64,000 bases of DNA from Dorea sp. AM10-31 (GTDB taxonomy: Bacteria; Bacillota; Clostridia; Lachnospirales; Lachnospiraceae). The DNA lies in contig NZ_QTUV01000008.1 of NCBI RefSeq assembly GCF_003435815.1, positions 62,001 through 126,000 on the forward strand, given 5' to 3'. Under the pieces are notes generated by a model that did not search any database, was not told the origin of the DNA, and worked only from the letters and a program-made list of their open reading frames with translations. The position numbers were made by a program, and so were the translations under genes. Positions 52,013 through 61,331 of the stretch are shown piece by piece (the first letter of the stretch is position 1; each line of letters starts with the position of its first letter).

Positions 52013-52711
52013 ATGTTTTTAAAAATAGAGGGAATAAAAAAATCTTTTGGTTCCGGGGAGAACCGGGTAGAAGTATTAAAAGGATTGAATCTGGAGATTG
52101 AGAGAGGCGAATTCTGTGTGCTTTTAGGACCGTCCGGTTCTGGAAAGTCCACACTTCTTAATATTATCGGAGGAATCGACGGAGCAGATGACGGAAGCCT
52201 CACAATTGAAGGTGAACGTTTGGAAGATATGTCGGAGAAACGATTATCGCTGTACCGCAGAAAGCACCTTGGATACATTTTCCAGATGTATAATCTGATC
52301 CCGAATCTGACTGTGCGGGAAAATATTGAAGTAGGAGCGTACTTAAGCGATCAGCCGCTTCCGGTGGATGATCTTTTAAATATACTAGGACTGACAGAAC
52401 ACCAGAGAAAATTGCCGAATCAGTTATCCGGCGGACAGCAGCAGCGTACCGCGATCGGTCGTGCCATTGTAAAAAATCCGGATATCCTGCTCTGTGATGA
52501 GCCGACCGGAGCTTTGGATTATCATACGTCAAAAGAGATATTGAAACTGATTGAGAAGGTGAATCTGAAATACGGAAATACTATTATCATGGTAACACAC
52601 AATGATGCGATCAAGGATATGGCAGACCGTGTTGTAAAATTAAAAGATGGTGGTATCCGGAGCAATATATTAAATAAGAATAAAATTCCGGCAGCAGAAC
52701 TGGAATGGTAA
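52013..52711 (+). CDS. ABC transporter ATP-binding protein (MacB/LolD type)
   Basis: 232 residues with Walker A GPSGSGKST, Q-loop in YIFQMYNLIPNLTV, signature LSGGQQQRTAIGRA, Walker B ILLCDEPTGALD and H-loop VTHND. It belongs to the group that pairs with FtsX-like permeases in lipoprotein release, antimicrobial-peptide resistance or export rather than nutrient uptake. The permease gene follows after 13 bases with AAGGAGG. Confidence 0.92.
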   Translation: MFLKIEGIKKSFGSGENRVEVLKGLNLEIERGEFCVLLGPSGSGKSTLLNIIGGIDGADDGSLTIEGERLEDMSEKRLSLYRRKHLGYIFQMYNLIPNLTVRENIEVGAYLSDQPLPVDDLLNILGLTEHQRKLPNQLSGGQQQRTAIGRAIVKNPDILLCDEPTGALDYHTSKEILKLIEKVNLKYGNTIIMVTHNDAIKDMADRVVKLKDGGIRSNILNKNKIPAAELEW

Positions 52712-52724
52712 GGAGGACGAACAG

Positions 52725-55037
52725 ATGAAGAGTCCTTTGCGTAAAAGACTCCCGCGGGAATTAAAGGGAGAGTTGGGAAAATACCTGGTTGTATTCCTTC
52801 TGATGGTAGCTACGATCGGATTTGTATCCGGCTTCCTTGTAGCAGATGGAAGTATGCTGAAAGCATATAATGAAGGATTCGCCAAATATAATATTGAAAA
52901 TGGAAATTTCCGTGTCAAAGAAAAGATTTACCCGGCACAGAAAGAAGAAATAGAAAAAAATGACATAAAGCTTTATGAAAATTATTATATCGAGCAGACA
53001 ATGTCCAACAAAAGCACCATACGTTTCTTCAAAAATCGGAAACAGGTCAACAAAGTTTGTCTTATGAAAGGAAGTCTTCCAAAGAAGGCGGACGAGATGG
53101 CAATCGACCGTATGTATGCGGATAACAATAAGCTCGCTGTTGGCGATACAATGAAGAGTAAAGGCAAGATATGGAAGATTACGGGGCTGGTGGCACTTTC
53201 TGATTATAGCTGCCTGTTCCAGAATAACAGTGATACGATGTTTGATGCAGTGAAATTCGGTGTTGCGATAGTGACGGATAAAGGATTTCAGACATTGGAT
53301 AAAAAGGCATGTCAATACAACTATTCATGGACTTACAACAAGGAACCAGAGAATGAGAAATCGGAAAAAGAGGTAGCGGAAGACCTGATGGAAAACATTG
53401 GCAAAGAAGTTACGCTGGAGAGCTTCGTTCCAAGATATCAGAATCAGGCGATCAATTTCACCGGAGAGGACATGGGAAGTGACCGTGCGATGATCATTGT
53501 ACTTCTCTATATGGTTATTGTGATCATGGCATTTGTATTTGGCGTGACGATCAGCAATACGATACGAAATGAAGCAGCTGTCATCGGAACGCTCAGGGCA
53601 TCCGGCTACACAAGAAAAGAACTGATACATCATTATATGGTTCTTCCGATATGCGTGACGCTGGCTGGCGCACTGATTGGAAATATACTTGGATATACGG
53701 TGCTGAAAAATGTATGTGCAGGGATGTATTACGGCAGTTACAGTCTGCCGACTTATGTAACTGTATGGAACGGAGAAGCATTTCTGCTGACAACGGTTGT
53801 GCCGGTGTTGATCATGTTGCTGATTAATTATATGGTATTGCATCACAAATTAAAATTATCTCCGTTACAGTTTTTAAGAAGAGATCTGTCTGGTAAAAAG
53901 AAAAAAAAGGCGATGTATTTAAGCCCGAAAACAAGCATTTTCCATCGCTTCAGGCTGCGAATTATTTTCCAGAACAAGAGTAATTATCTGGTATTATTTA
54001 CAGGTATATTATTTGCAAATCTTCTGCTGTTTTTCGGACTGCTGCTTCCGTCAGTACTGAGTCATTATCAGGAGGAGATCCAGAACGGGCTTCTGGCAAA
54101 ATATCAGTATCTGTTAGAAGCGCCGGTGTCAGCGGCAAGTGGAAATGAACTGGACAGACTGATTTCCATGCTGGAGTTTTCGGCTGGAACAAAGACAGAC
54201 AATCCGGATGCGGAAGAATTCAGTGCTTACAGTCTGGATACACTTCCGGGAAAATATAAAACAGAAGAAATCATGCTTTATGGTGTGGATCCGGACAGTG
54301 ACTATGTGAAAGTTGACACGAAAGATGGCGTTTATATTTCAAGCGCCTATGCGGATAAATTCCAGATTAAAAAAGGTGACATGATCAAGTTAAAAGAGAA
54401 ATACGAAAAACATACTTATTCTTTTAAAGTAAAAGGAATCTACCAATACAGCGGTGCACTCTGTGTTTTTATGGATCAGCAGAAGCTGAATAAAACATTT
54501 GATCTGGGAACCGATTATTACAGTGGTTATTTTTCAAAAACAAAGATTACGGATATTGATGAAAAATATATCGGTTCTGTCATTGATTTGAGTGCACTTA
54601 CAAAAGTATCCAGACAATTGGATGTGTCGATGGGAAATATGATGGGACTGGTCAACGGATTTGCAGTTGCAATTTTCCTTGTACTCATTTATCTGCTGTC
54701 CAAGATCATTATAGAGAAAAATGCACAGTCGATATCTATGGCGAAAATTCTTGGATACACAAATGGAGAGATTGGCAGGTTATATATATTATCAACATCG
54801 ATCGTTGTAATACTTTGCCTTTTGTTCAGTTTTCCGATAGAAGAAACATTTATGAAAATAATCTTTCGGGAGATGATGCTAGCCAGTATTTCCGGCTGGA
54901 TCACACTGTGGATAGATCCGATGATTTATGTAGAAATGTTCGTAATCGGAGCAGTAACTTATGCAGTAGTTGCAGCGCTGGAATACAGAAAGATTCAGAA
55001 GGTTCCGATGGATGAAGCATTAAAAAATGTAGAATAA
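52725..55037 (+). CDS. FtsX-like ABC transporter permease
   Basis: 770 residues. One helix near 18-40 is followed by a large extracellular domain (about 45-255), three helices (about 262-385), a second extracellular domain (about 430-630) and three more helices at the C-terminus (VNGFAVAIFLVLIYLLSK, YILSTSIVVILCLLFSF, PMIYVEMFVIGAVTYAVVAAL). The layout is that of MacB/BceB/YknZ-type mechanotransmission permeases. The palindromic operator ahead of the operon suggests induction by a drug, bile or stress signal; the substrate is unknown. Confidence 0.85.
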   Translation: MKSPLRKRLPRELKGELGKYLVVFLLMVATIGFVSGFLVADGSMLKAYNEGFAKYNIENGNFRVKEKIYPAQKEEIEKNDIKLYENYYIEQTMSNKSTIRFFKNRKQVNKVCLMKGSLPKKADEMAIDRMYADNNKLAVGDTMKSKGKIWKITGLVALSDYSCLFQNNSDTMFDAVKFGVAIVTDKGFQTLDKKACQYNYSWTYNKEPENEKSEKEVAEDLMENIGKEVTLESFVPRYQNQAINFTGEDMGSDRAMIIVLLYMVIVIMAFVFGVTISNTIRNEAAVIGTLRASGYTRKELIHHYMVLPICVTLAGALIGNILGYTVLKNVCAGMYYGSYSLPTYVTVWNGEAFLLTTVVPVLIMLLINYMVLHHKLKLSPLQFLRRDLSGKKKKKAMYLSPKTSIFHRFRLRIIFQNKSNYLVLFTGILFANLLLFFGLLLPSVLSHYQEEIQNGLLAKYQYLLEAPVSAASGNELDRLISMLEFSAGTKTDNPDAEEFSAYSLDTLPGKYKTEEIMLYGVDPDSDYVKVDTKDGVYISSAYADKFQIKKGDMIKLKEKYEKHTYSFKVKGIYQYSGALCVFMDQQKLNKTFDLGTDYYSGYFSKTKITDIDEKYIGSVIDLSALTKVSRQLDVSMGNMMGLVNGFAVAIFLVLIYLLSKIIIEKNAQSISMAKILGYTNGEIGRLYILSTSIVVILCLLFSFPIEETFMKIIFREMMLASISGWITLWIDPMIYVEMFVIGAVTYAVVAALEYRKIQKVPMDEALKNVE

Positions 55038-55040
55038 GGT

Positions 55041-55068
55041 TTGAATCAGAAAATATTTGTAGTATAAT
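55041..55068 (+). promoter_or_regulatory. Promoter of niaR
   Basis: -35 TTGAAT (55041-55046), 16-bp spacer, -10 TATAAT (55063-55068). Confidence 0.6.
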
Positions 55069-55106
55069 AGAACCATCATAGTGCAGTGGGAGGAAAACAC
55101 GAAAGT

Positions 55107-55616
55107 ATGACCGGTTCTGAAAGAAGAGATAAGATAATTGCCACAATGCAGGAAAACAGGATGCCGGTTCCGGGGAAGGAACTGGCGTCCTTTTACAATG
55201 TAAGCCGTCAGGTGATCGTTCAGGATATTGCCCTGATGCGTGCAGCCGGATATGATATCATATCTACGAACAGAGGATATATTCTGAACAGTCCGAAGAG
55301 TGTAAAACGTATTTTTAAAGTGCAGCATACAGATGAACAGATGGAAGATGAGCTCTATTCAATTGTGGATCTGGGAGGCTGCGTGGAGACAGTTATTGTG
55401 AATCATAAAGTATATGGACGGATGGAGGCGAAGCTTCATATTACGTCTCGGAGACTTGCGTGGGAATTTTTGGAAGATATAAGGAGTGGCAAATCCAGTC
55501 CGCTTAAGAATATCACATCAAACTATCATTACCATGAGGTGCATGCAGATAGTGAAGAGACACTGGACATGATAGAAAATATGTTAAGAGAGAAAGGATA
55601 TTTAGTTGAGGACTAA
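55107..55616 (+). CDS. niaR: Niacin-responsive repressor NiaR (HTH plus 3H domain)
   Basis: 169 residues. The N-terminal HTH_11 (RRDKIIATMQENRMPVPGKELASFYNVSRQVIVQDI) is followed by the 3H domain, named for three conserved histidines that bind metal and nicotinate; visible are HKVYGRMEAKLHI and SNYHYHEVHADSEE. In Firmicutes NiaR represses NAD synthesis and niacin transport genes. No such target lies adjacent, so it acts elsewhere. ATG 55107 is chosen; GTG 55086 upstream would absorb the GGGAGG ribosome site. Confidence 0.85.
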   Translation: MTGSERRDKIIATMQENRMPVPGKELASFYNVSRQVIVQDIALMRAAGYDIISTNRGYILNSPKSVKRIFKVQHTDEQMEDELYSIVDLGGCVETVIVNHKVYGRMEAKLHITSRRLAWEFLEDIRSGKSSPLKNITSNYHYHEVHADSEETLDMIENMLREKGYLVED

Positions 55617-55657
55617 AGACATCGACAGATGTTGTACCTCAAGGGGAAGAGGGAAAA

Positions 55658-56518
55658 ATGAAATTTGAAGCAAAAAAAGATTTGAAGCGAATTGTAGTTG
55701 TATGTTTTGCGGCGTTGATGATGGCATTAAACATTAAGACGTTTGTGCGTGCCGGAGGACTGTATCCGGGCGGTGCGACAGGACTTACACTTCTTGTTCA
55801 GCGAAGTGCAAAACTGTTTTTCCATATTGCGATTCCATATACACTCGTCAATGTGCTGCTGAATGCAGTGCCGATCTATATCGGATTTCGCTTTATCGGT
55901 AAAAAGTTTACATTGTATTCCTGTCTGATGATCGTATTGACCAGTGTGCTGACAGATATGTTGCCGGGATATGCGATCACGTATGACACACTTTTGATCA
56001 GTATTTTTGGAGGAATGATCAATGGACTGGCAATCAGCCTGTGTCTTGCGGTCAATGCGACCAGTGGAGGAACTGACTTTATTGCAATTTATCTGTCAGA
56101 TAAGAAAGGAATCGATTCCTGGAATATGGTTCTTGGACTGAATGTGATCATCCTTGCGGCAGCAGGTGTACTGTTCGGATGGGATAAAGCGCTGTATTCG
56201 ATTATTTTCCAGTATGCGTCAACGCAGGTGCTTCATGAGCTGTATAAAAAATATCAGCAGAATACAGTGCTTGTTGTAACGAATCACGCAAGAGATGTTT
56301 ATGAAGCAATTGCAAGAACGTGCAATCACGGTGCTACGATCATGGAAGGTGAAGGATCTTATGAACACCGTGAACGTAAGGTCGTTTATTCTGTTATATC
56401 AAGCGCTGAGATTAAAAAGGTTATGAAAGCAATCAAAGAAGCCGATCCGCATGCTTTTGTCAATGTAATGAAGACAGAGCAGCTATCCGGACGTTTCTAC
56501 CAGAAACCGACAGATTAA
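55658..56518 (+). CDS. YitT family membrane protein
   Basis: 286 residues with five or six N-terminal membrane helices and glycine-rich motifs typical of YitT (RAGGLYPGGATGLTLL, SIFGGMINGLAISLCLAVNATSGGTDFIA), followed by the cytosolic DUF2179 domain (about 200-280). Function is not established; members have been linked to amino acid or ion handling. It follows niaR by 41 bases and may be co-transcribed. Confidence 0.9.
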   Translation: MKFEAKKDLKRIVVVCFAALMMALNIKTFVRAGGLYPGGATGLTLLVQRSAKLFFHIAIPYTLVNVLLNAVPIYIGFRFIGKKFTLYSCLMIVLTSVLTDMLPGYAITYDTLLISIFGGMINGLAISLCLAVNATSGGTDFIAIYLSDKKGIDSWNMVLGLNVIILAAAGVLFGWDKALYSIIFQYASTQVLHELYKKYQQNTVLVVTNHARDVYEAIARTCNHGATIMEGEGSYEHRERKVVYSVISSAEIKKVMKAIKEADPHAFVNVMKTEQLSGRFYQKPTD

Positions 56519-56552
56519 GACAGAGATATGAGAAATGTGTCGAAGGAAAAAT

Positions 56553-56580
56553 TTGCAATTATGACTGGCTATGGTATAAT
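56553..56580 (+). promoter_or_regulatory. Promoter of the DUF6465 gene
   Basis: TTGCAA (56553-56558), 16-bp spacer, TATAAT (56575-56580). Confidence 0.5.
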
Positions 56581-56624
56581 AGTTGCGACCAAAAAATTGG
56601 TGTAGCGATGTAAGGAGGAATATC

Positions 56625-57143
56625 ATGGCTAGAAAACGAGTAATAAAGAAAAAAGAAGCAATGAAAGCGGCAATAGAAAAAGCGCAGCTTACAGAGGAGA
56701 AAAAAGCGGCAGAAAAAGCGCAGCTTACAGAGGAGAAGAAGACACAGTCTGCAGAAGAAAAAGTAGCAGAGAAAGTCAGCGATACTGCGAAAGAGATAAA
56801 GGCAACAGCAAAAACAGCAGCCAGAACAGCTGTAAAAGAGGCGAAAGCAGCCAAAGAGACTGTAAAAAAAACAGCAGCCAAAGAAGTGAAGGGAGCCAAA
56901 GAAGCAGTGAAGAAGACTGCTGCAAAGAGACCATCTAAGAAGGATATGAAAGTCCGTACATTTGTGGAATATTATGGCAAGCAGGTCGAAGAAAAAGAAA
57001 TGATCGCCAGAGTCAAGAAGGCGTGGACGAAAAAGGGAAAGAGAGTCGGGGAGATTAAGACACTGGAACTATATGTCAAACCGGAAGAAGGCGCTGTTTA
57101 TTATGTAATCAACAGTGAGGAGACCGGCGCAGTAGAATATTAA
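56625..57143 (+). CDS. DUF6465 protein with histone-H1-like Lys/Ala-rich N-terminus
   Basis: 172 residues from ATG 56625 (TAAGGAGGAATATC upstream). The first about 105 residues are AAK-type repeats (KETVKKTAAKEVKGAKEAVK, with a duplicated EKAQLTEEKK), like eukaryotic-type H1 tails in bacteria. The last about 65 (VRTFVEYYGKQVEEKEMIAR onward, ending YYVINSEETGAVEY) form the small conserved domain found mostly in Lachnospiraceae. Nucleic acid binding is plausible from charge but unproven. Confidence 0.8.
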   Translation: MARKRVIKKKEAMKAAIEKAQLTEEKKAAEKAQLTEEKKTQSAEEKVAEKVSDTAKEIKATAKTAARTAVKEAKAAKETVKKTAAKEVKGAKEAVKKTAAKRPSKKDMKVRTFVEYYGKQVEEKEMIARVKKAWTKKGKRVGEIKTLELYVKPEEGAVYYVINSEETGAVEY

Positions 57144-57193
57144 ACTGTGAAAGACAGGGGATTAGAAGATAAGGGACAAAAGGAGAGACGAAT

Positions 57194-57931
57194 ATGGATG
57201 AAATAAAGACATTATTAGAGAACGTTTTAAGTAAAACATCCGATATGAAACAGGCATTTATCGATCTTGCACCGAACAGCCGGATGAATATGGGAATTAT
57301 TGGTGCAATGATCATTGTTGGAGTGCTGCTTGCACTGTTTGGACTGAAACTGGTAAAATTATTTACGGCGCTTTGTGGCTTCGGCATTGGTGCAGCAATC
57401 GGAGCCGGAGTTGTACAGGTTATGCATCCGTCTCAGATGACAGGGATGATTATTCTGTTTGGCTGTGCTGTCGTTATGGCTGTGCTTGCGTTTTTCCTAC
57501 ATAAACTGGGTATATTTATCACGGTGTTTATAGTATCTATGGCGATTGCGGTGACGGCGAATATGCCACACAGTTTACTGATCGCCGGAATTTATGTCGT
57601 GGTATCTCTGATACTTGCAATACTTGCGGTGATTTTCACGGAACCACTGATGATCGTTGTAACAGCATTTGCCGGCGGAATGAGTGTTGGAACAGCAGTT
57701 GTAATGCTTGTGGATCTTCCGTTTGCGGGAGCGGCAAGACTGGTGATCGGTGTTGTTGTTGCAATTATCGGCATGATTGTACAGTTTATGATGCAGTCAA
57801 GAAAACTTGGCAAAAAAGAGAAGAAATTCTCAGAAAAAATAAAAGAACAGGATTCCGTGGAGTCAGAAGTTGAGAAAGCAAGAATGATACTGGATGATTT
57901 TGATGATGATACGGATGAAGATGATGAGTAA
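57194..57931 (+). CDS. Seven-helix membrane protein, DUF4203/TMEM198-like
   Basis: 245 residues. A short amphipathic N-terminus is followed by about seven close-packed hydrophobic helices rich in Gly and Ala (GIIGAMIIVGVLLALFGLKL, then CGFGIGAAIGAG; AGGMSVGTAVVMLV; VIGVVVAIIGMIVQ), with a basic stretch and an acidic Asp-rich tail ending DDDTDEDDE. The pattern matches the TMEM198/DUF4203 group of uncertain role. It follows the DUF6465 gene by 50 bases. Confidence 0.65.
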   Translation: MDEIKTLLENVLSKTSDMKQAFIDLAPNSRMNMGIIGAMIIVGVLLALFGLKLVKLFTALCGFGIGAAIGAGVVQVMHPSQMTGMIILFGCAVVMAVLAFFLHKLGIFITVFIVSMAIAVTANMPHSLLIAGIYVVVSLILAILAVIFTEPLMIVVTAFAGGMSVGTAVVMLVDLPFAGAARLVIGVVVAIIGMIVQFMMQSRKLGKKEKKFSEKIKEQDSVESEVEKARMILDDFDDDTDEDDE

Positions 57932-57949
57932 GTAGTCCGTTTTATGAGA

Positions 57950-57997
57950 CACCTCTTCTGCTATAGTATTGAATTATAGAAGGAGAGGTGCTTTTTT
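57950..57997 (+). terminator. Terminator-like hairpin overlapping the next ribosome site
   Basis: CACCTCT (57950-57956) pairs with AGAGGTG (57984-57990), and TTCT/AGAA extends it inward; CTTTTTT follows, and the T-run ends at the ATG of the next gene. The AGGAGAGG that should bind the ribosome is inside the 3' arm. Confidence 0.6.
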
Positions 57998-58192
57998 ATG
58001 AGAAGAATTATAAGGAGATTTTTACAAAACAGCAAGATGATAACAGGCGTGCTTGTTCAGATGATGGCAGCTTTTTTATTTGGTTTCACAGCAGTTGAGC
58101 TGCCGAATTGTCTGTATTTTCTGATCTGGTGTACAGGTCTTATTCTCTGCTGTAGTGTGACAGGAACGAAAGAATCAAAAAAAGCGTTTTGA
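57998..58192 (+). CDS. Small membrane protein, 64 residues
   Basis: Basic N-terminus MRRIIRRFLQNSKM followed by two hydrophobic segments, GVLVQMMAAFLFGFTAV and NCLYFLIWCTGLILCCSV, and a basic tail. No family recognised. It has a plausible ribosome site (AGGAGAGG, 8 bases before ATG), but that site is inside a terminator-like hairpin, so expression may be conditional. Confidence 0.5.
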   Translation: MRRIIRRFLQNSKMITGVLVQMMAAFLFGFTAVELPNCLYFLIWCTGLILCCSVTGTKESKKAF

Positions 58193-58220
58193 GGGAAATA
58201 CAGGCAGAAGTCCGGATCAG

Positions 58221-58248
58221 TTGTATTTTGCATGATATGTGATATAAT
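58221..58248 (+). promoter_or_regulatory. Promoter of the PHP gene
   Basis: TTGTAT (58221-58226), 16-bp spacer, TATAAT (58243-58248). Confidence 0.5.
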
Positions 58249-58279
58249 AAAATCAAGTTCATGCAAAGGAGGCTTGTTT

Positions 58280-59107
58280 ATGAAGCTGGATATGCATTGT
58301 CATGTGAAGGAAGGTTCTGTTGACAGCAGAGTGAGTCTGGACGAATATATTACAAAACTGAAAGCACACGGATTTGACGGAATGTTGATCACCGACCATG
58401 ATACGTATAAAGGATACAGATACTGGAAGAACGAGATGAAAGGCAAGGCGTACGAAGATTTTGTTGTACTCAAAGGCATCGAGTATGACACCTGTGATGC
58501 AGGACATATCATCTGCATTATGCCGGAAGGTGTGAAGATGCGTTTGCTTGAGATGCGTGGAATGCCAGTAGCTATGCTGATCGATTTTGTGCATAGGCAT
58601 GGCGGAATTTTAGGACCGGCACATCCGTGTGGCGAGAAATATATGAGCTTTACGAATACAAAGAGATATTATCGTTCACCGGAGATTATCAAGCGTTTTG
58701 ATTTTATTGAAGCATTTAACGCCTGCGAACCGGAAGCATCGAATGAAGGTGCAAGGAAGCTGGCGCAGAAGTATAAGAAACCGGGGATCGGAGGAAGTGA
58801 TTCTCATAAGCTGAATTGTGTTTCCATGGGATATACGATTCTTCCGGAGCGTGTCACCTGTGAGACAGAGTTGATTGCACTGATACGGAAGAAAGTACCG
58901 ATAGAAGCAGGAGGGAAACTGTACGATAAGACAACGAAAGACAGGATTGGAAAAGCAAGCAAGCTTTTGGCATATTCATTCTGGTTTTATAACAAAGGCG
59001 GCGAATTGCTGAAGAGAAGAAAGAGACGGAAAAAAGGTAAGATTGAAAATCCAATGGATCCGATCGATCCAATCGAGATTCAATATTTAAAAGAGCATAA
59101 TTCTTAG
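58280..59107 (+). CDS. PHP-domain phosphoesterase
   Basis: 275 residues from ATG 58280 (AAAGGAGG upstream). Metal-binding motifs of the PHP fold: DMHCHV at 4-9, ITDHDTYKGY, a conserved Glu in GIEYD, GPAHPCG and GGSDSHKL. Stand-alone PHP proteins of this kind hydrolyse nucleotides or phosphoesters; the substrate is not known. The C-terminus is a basic KRRKRRKKG tail followed by a short acidic end, unusual for the family and possibly for binding nucleic acid or membrane. Confidence 0.85.
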   Translation: MKLDMHCHVKEGSVDSRVSLDEYITKLKAHGFDGMLITDHDTYKGYRYWKNEMKGKAYEDFVVLKGIEYDTCDAGHIICIMPEGVKMRLLEMRGMPVAMLIDFVHRHGGILGPAHPCGEKYMSFTNTKRYYRSPEIIKRFDFIEAFNACEPEASNEGARKLAQKYKKPGIGGSDSHKLNCVSMGYTILPERVTCETELIALIRKKVPIEAGGKLYDKTTKDRIGKASKLLAYSFWFYNKGGELLKRRKRRKKGKIENPMDPIDPIEIQYLKEHNS

Positions 59108-59126
59108 ATATTTCTGAGAGAAAGAG

Positions 59127-59169
59127 AAAGGCACATATACAAGATTAAAGAATCCGTATATGTGCCTTT
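59127..59169. terminator. Bidirectional terminator between the PHP gene and feoB
   Basis: AAAGGCACATATAC (59127-59140), 15-base loop, GTATATGTGCCTTT (59156-59169), perfect 14-bp stem serving convergent genes. Confidence 0.9.
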
Positions 59170-59239
59170 GCAACTGTAATACTATTAATGGAAAGCCTGT
59201 CAGTGCAGTATTTTAAATTTCAATCTTACGCAGACAAGA

Positions 59240-61330
59240 TTAAAATAATAAAGAGCAGACGTGGTAAGCAATGCAGCTGCATGTCCATGCAGTAACTAAT
59301 TGATAGAGAAGAATAGATATAGTAGATTTCCAACTGTTCAATTCTCTATGAATCGTTGCGATGGTAGCAGTGCATGGTACATAAAGCAAACAAAAAACCA
59401 TAAGAGCGTATGCGTTTGCAGGACCGAATCCAAGAGTACCCAAAGTGGCAGACATGGTTGTCATGCCATGTGCGGTTGTAATATTCTGTATCCCGAAAAG
59501 GACACTGCAACTGGACACAACCACTTCTTTTGCGGCAATTCCGGCAATCAGTGCGACAATGATCTGCCAGTATCCAAGACCGACAGGCCGAAAGAGCGGG
59601 ACGATTGCTTTCCCAATATAGGATCCGAAACTCAGACTGATATCTGTTACATATCCGGTCGGACCGAAATTTAAAATAATCCACATCAGAACAGATGCCA
59701 GGAAAATAACGGTTCCAGCTTTTGTCAGGTAGTCTTTGATCTTTTCCCATACATAAATTGCAATGGTGTGTGCATTTGGTGACTTGTATTCTGGAAGCTC
59801 GATCAACAGTGCATGATCGGCTTTTGAACCGTCTATACGAGAAAGGATATAGGCGGTTGTGATCGCAATCAAAATTCCAAGTATGTACAAAGAGTAGCAG
59901 GCGAGCATTGCGTGTTCTCCAAAAAACATGGATGAGAACAGGACGTAAATCGGAAGTCTTGCACTGCAGGACATAAATGGTGTGATCAAAATTGTTTTGA
60001 ACCGGTCTTTCGGATGCTCTAAAGCCCTGGATGCCATAACAGCGGGAACGGAACAGCCAAATCCCAGAAGTAATGGCAGAAAAGCTTTTCCGGACAGTCC
60101 GAGATGGCTCATAATATCATCCATTACAAAAGCAACTCTTGCCATATAGCCACTGTCCTCCAAAAACGCCAGTGCCAGGAAGAGAATAAAAATATTTGGC
60201 AAAAAAGTTAAGATCCCGCCTACACCGGAAATGATTCCGTCCGTGATGAGCGATGAAAGCATCGGGTGTACATGTAGTGCCTGTAAAAGGGCAGATGCAC
60301 CGGATGTCAGGTAGTCTAATGCAATTTCAAAATATCCTTTCAGAAAATCACCAATTGTAAATGTCAGGAAAAATACAATTGCCATAATGCCAAGGAAGAT
60401 TGGAAGTCCCAGAAACCGATTCGTCAGGTAAGAATCTATCTTATCTGTAGCTGCCTCTTTTTTTGATTTACCAACGAGGACTTCACCGATCACTTCTTCA
60501 ATAAAATCATATTTCTGATTGATCATATCTTTTTCGTAGCTTCGCTCAATAATATCGGCGCAGTCAATTGGATGACGTTTGCGGATATCAGGATCGTTTT
60601 CGAGAAGTTTGATCGCATGCCAGCGTTTGTTTGTCATATCCGGATATTTTTTTGAAAGACGGCTGATCAGGAGATCAATTTTGTCTTCGATTTCATCGTT
60701 GTAAACCATTGCATATTCAGAATGGTGATCATGTCGGTGATTAGAAGACTTCCCAGTGTGATGATGAATCAACGGATCCTGAACATCAGGATCATTATGA
60801 TGTGCTACAGCATGCATTAAGATAGATAGTCCGGTGCGTTTGCGTGCAGAAACCGGAATGACTGGTATGCCGAGCATTTCCGGAAGCCGGTGAAGATCTA
60901 ATTCCAGCCCGCGTTCTTCAACGATATCCATCATATTGAGCGCCAGTACAACCGGCTTGCCAAGTTCAAGAAGCTGCAATGTTAAATAGAGATTGCGTTC
61001 AAGACTGGAAGCATCAATGACGTCTACAATGACATCTACTTCATCACTTAAAATACAGTCTCTGGATACAGTTTCTTCCATTGTATAAGATGAGAGACTG
61101 TAAATGCCGGGAAGATCGATCAGACGAAATTCCTGCCCTTTGTAAAAGGTTTTTCCTTCTTTCTTTTCAACAGTTACGCCGGGCCAGTTTGCAACTTTTA
61201 AATTCGCACCTGTGTACGCATTAAAAAGCGTTGTCTTTCCGCAGTTTGGATTCCCGATGAATCCGACATTGATAATTTTGCTGTTGTTATTAGTCTGGTT
61301 ATTTTTTTCTCTTGTGTCTGCAAGTCCCAT
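59240..61330 (-). CDS. feoB: Ferrous iron transporter FeoB
   Basis: 696-residue GTPase-permease importing Fe(II). N-terminal G domain with GNPNCGKTT, DLPGIYSL and NMMD, then a GDI-like helical domain, then about 11 membrane helices with two Gate motifs (GFGCSVPAVMASR and AGIAAKEVVVSS). Unusually, the G-domain/GDI linker (about 185-215) is histidine-rich: IHHHTGKSSNHRHDHHSEY. It lies 1 base downstream of feoA on the same strand. Iron repression is likely through the Fur-like box at 61581. Confidence 0.96.
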   Translation of the reverse strand: MGLADTREKNNQTNNNSKIINVGFIGNPNCGKTTLFNAYTGANLKVANWPGVTVEKKEGKTFYKGQEFRLIDLPGIYSLSSYTMEETVSRDCILSDEVDVIVDVIDASSLERNLYLTLQLLELGKPVVLALNMMDIVEERGLELDLHRLPEMLGIPVIPVSARKRTGLSILMHAVAHHNDPDVQDPLIHHHTGKSSNHRHDHHSEYAMVYNDEIEDKIDLLISRLSKKYPDMTNKRWHAIKLLENDPDIRKRHPIDCADIIERSYEKDMINQKYDFIEEVIGEVLVGKSKKEAATDKIDSYLTNRFLGLPIFLGIMAIVFFLTFTIGDFLKGYFEIALDYLTSGASALLQALHVHPMLSSLITDGIISGVGGILTFLPNIFILFLALAFLEDSGYMARVAFVMDDIMSHLGLSGKAFLPLLLGFGCSVPAVMASRALEHPKDRFKTILITPFMSCSARLPIYVLFSSMFFGEHAMLACYSLYILGILIAITTAYILSRIDGSKADHALLIELPEYKSPNAHTIAIYVWEKIKDYLTKAGTVIFLASVLMWIILNFGPTGYVTDISLSFGSYIGKAIVPLFRPVGLGYWQIIVALIAGIAAKEVVVSSCSVLFGIQNITTAHGMTTMSATLGTLGFGPANAYALMVFCLLYVPCTATIATIHRELNSWKSTISILLYQLVTAWTCSCIAYHVCSLLF

Positions 61331-61331
61331 G

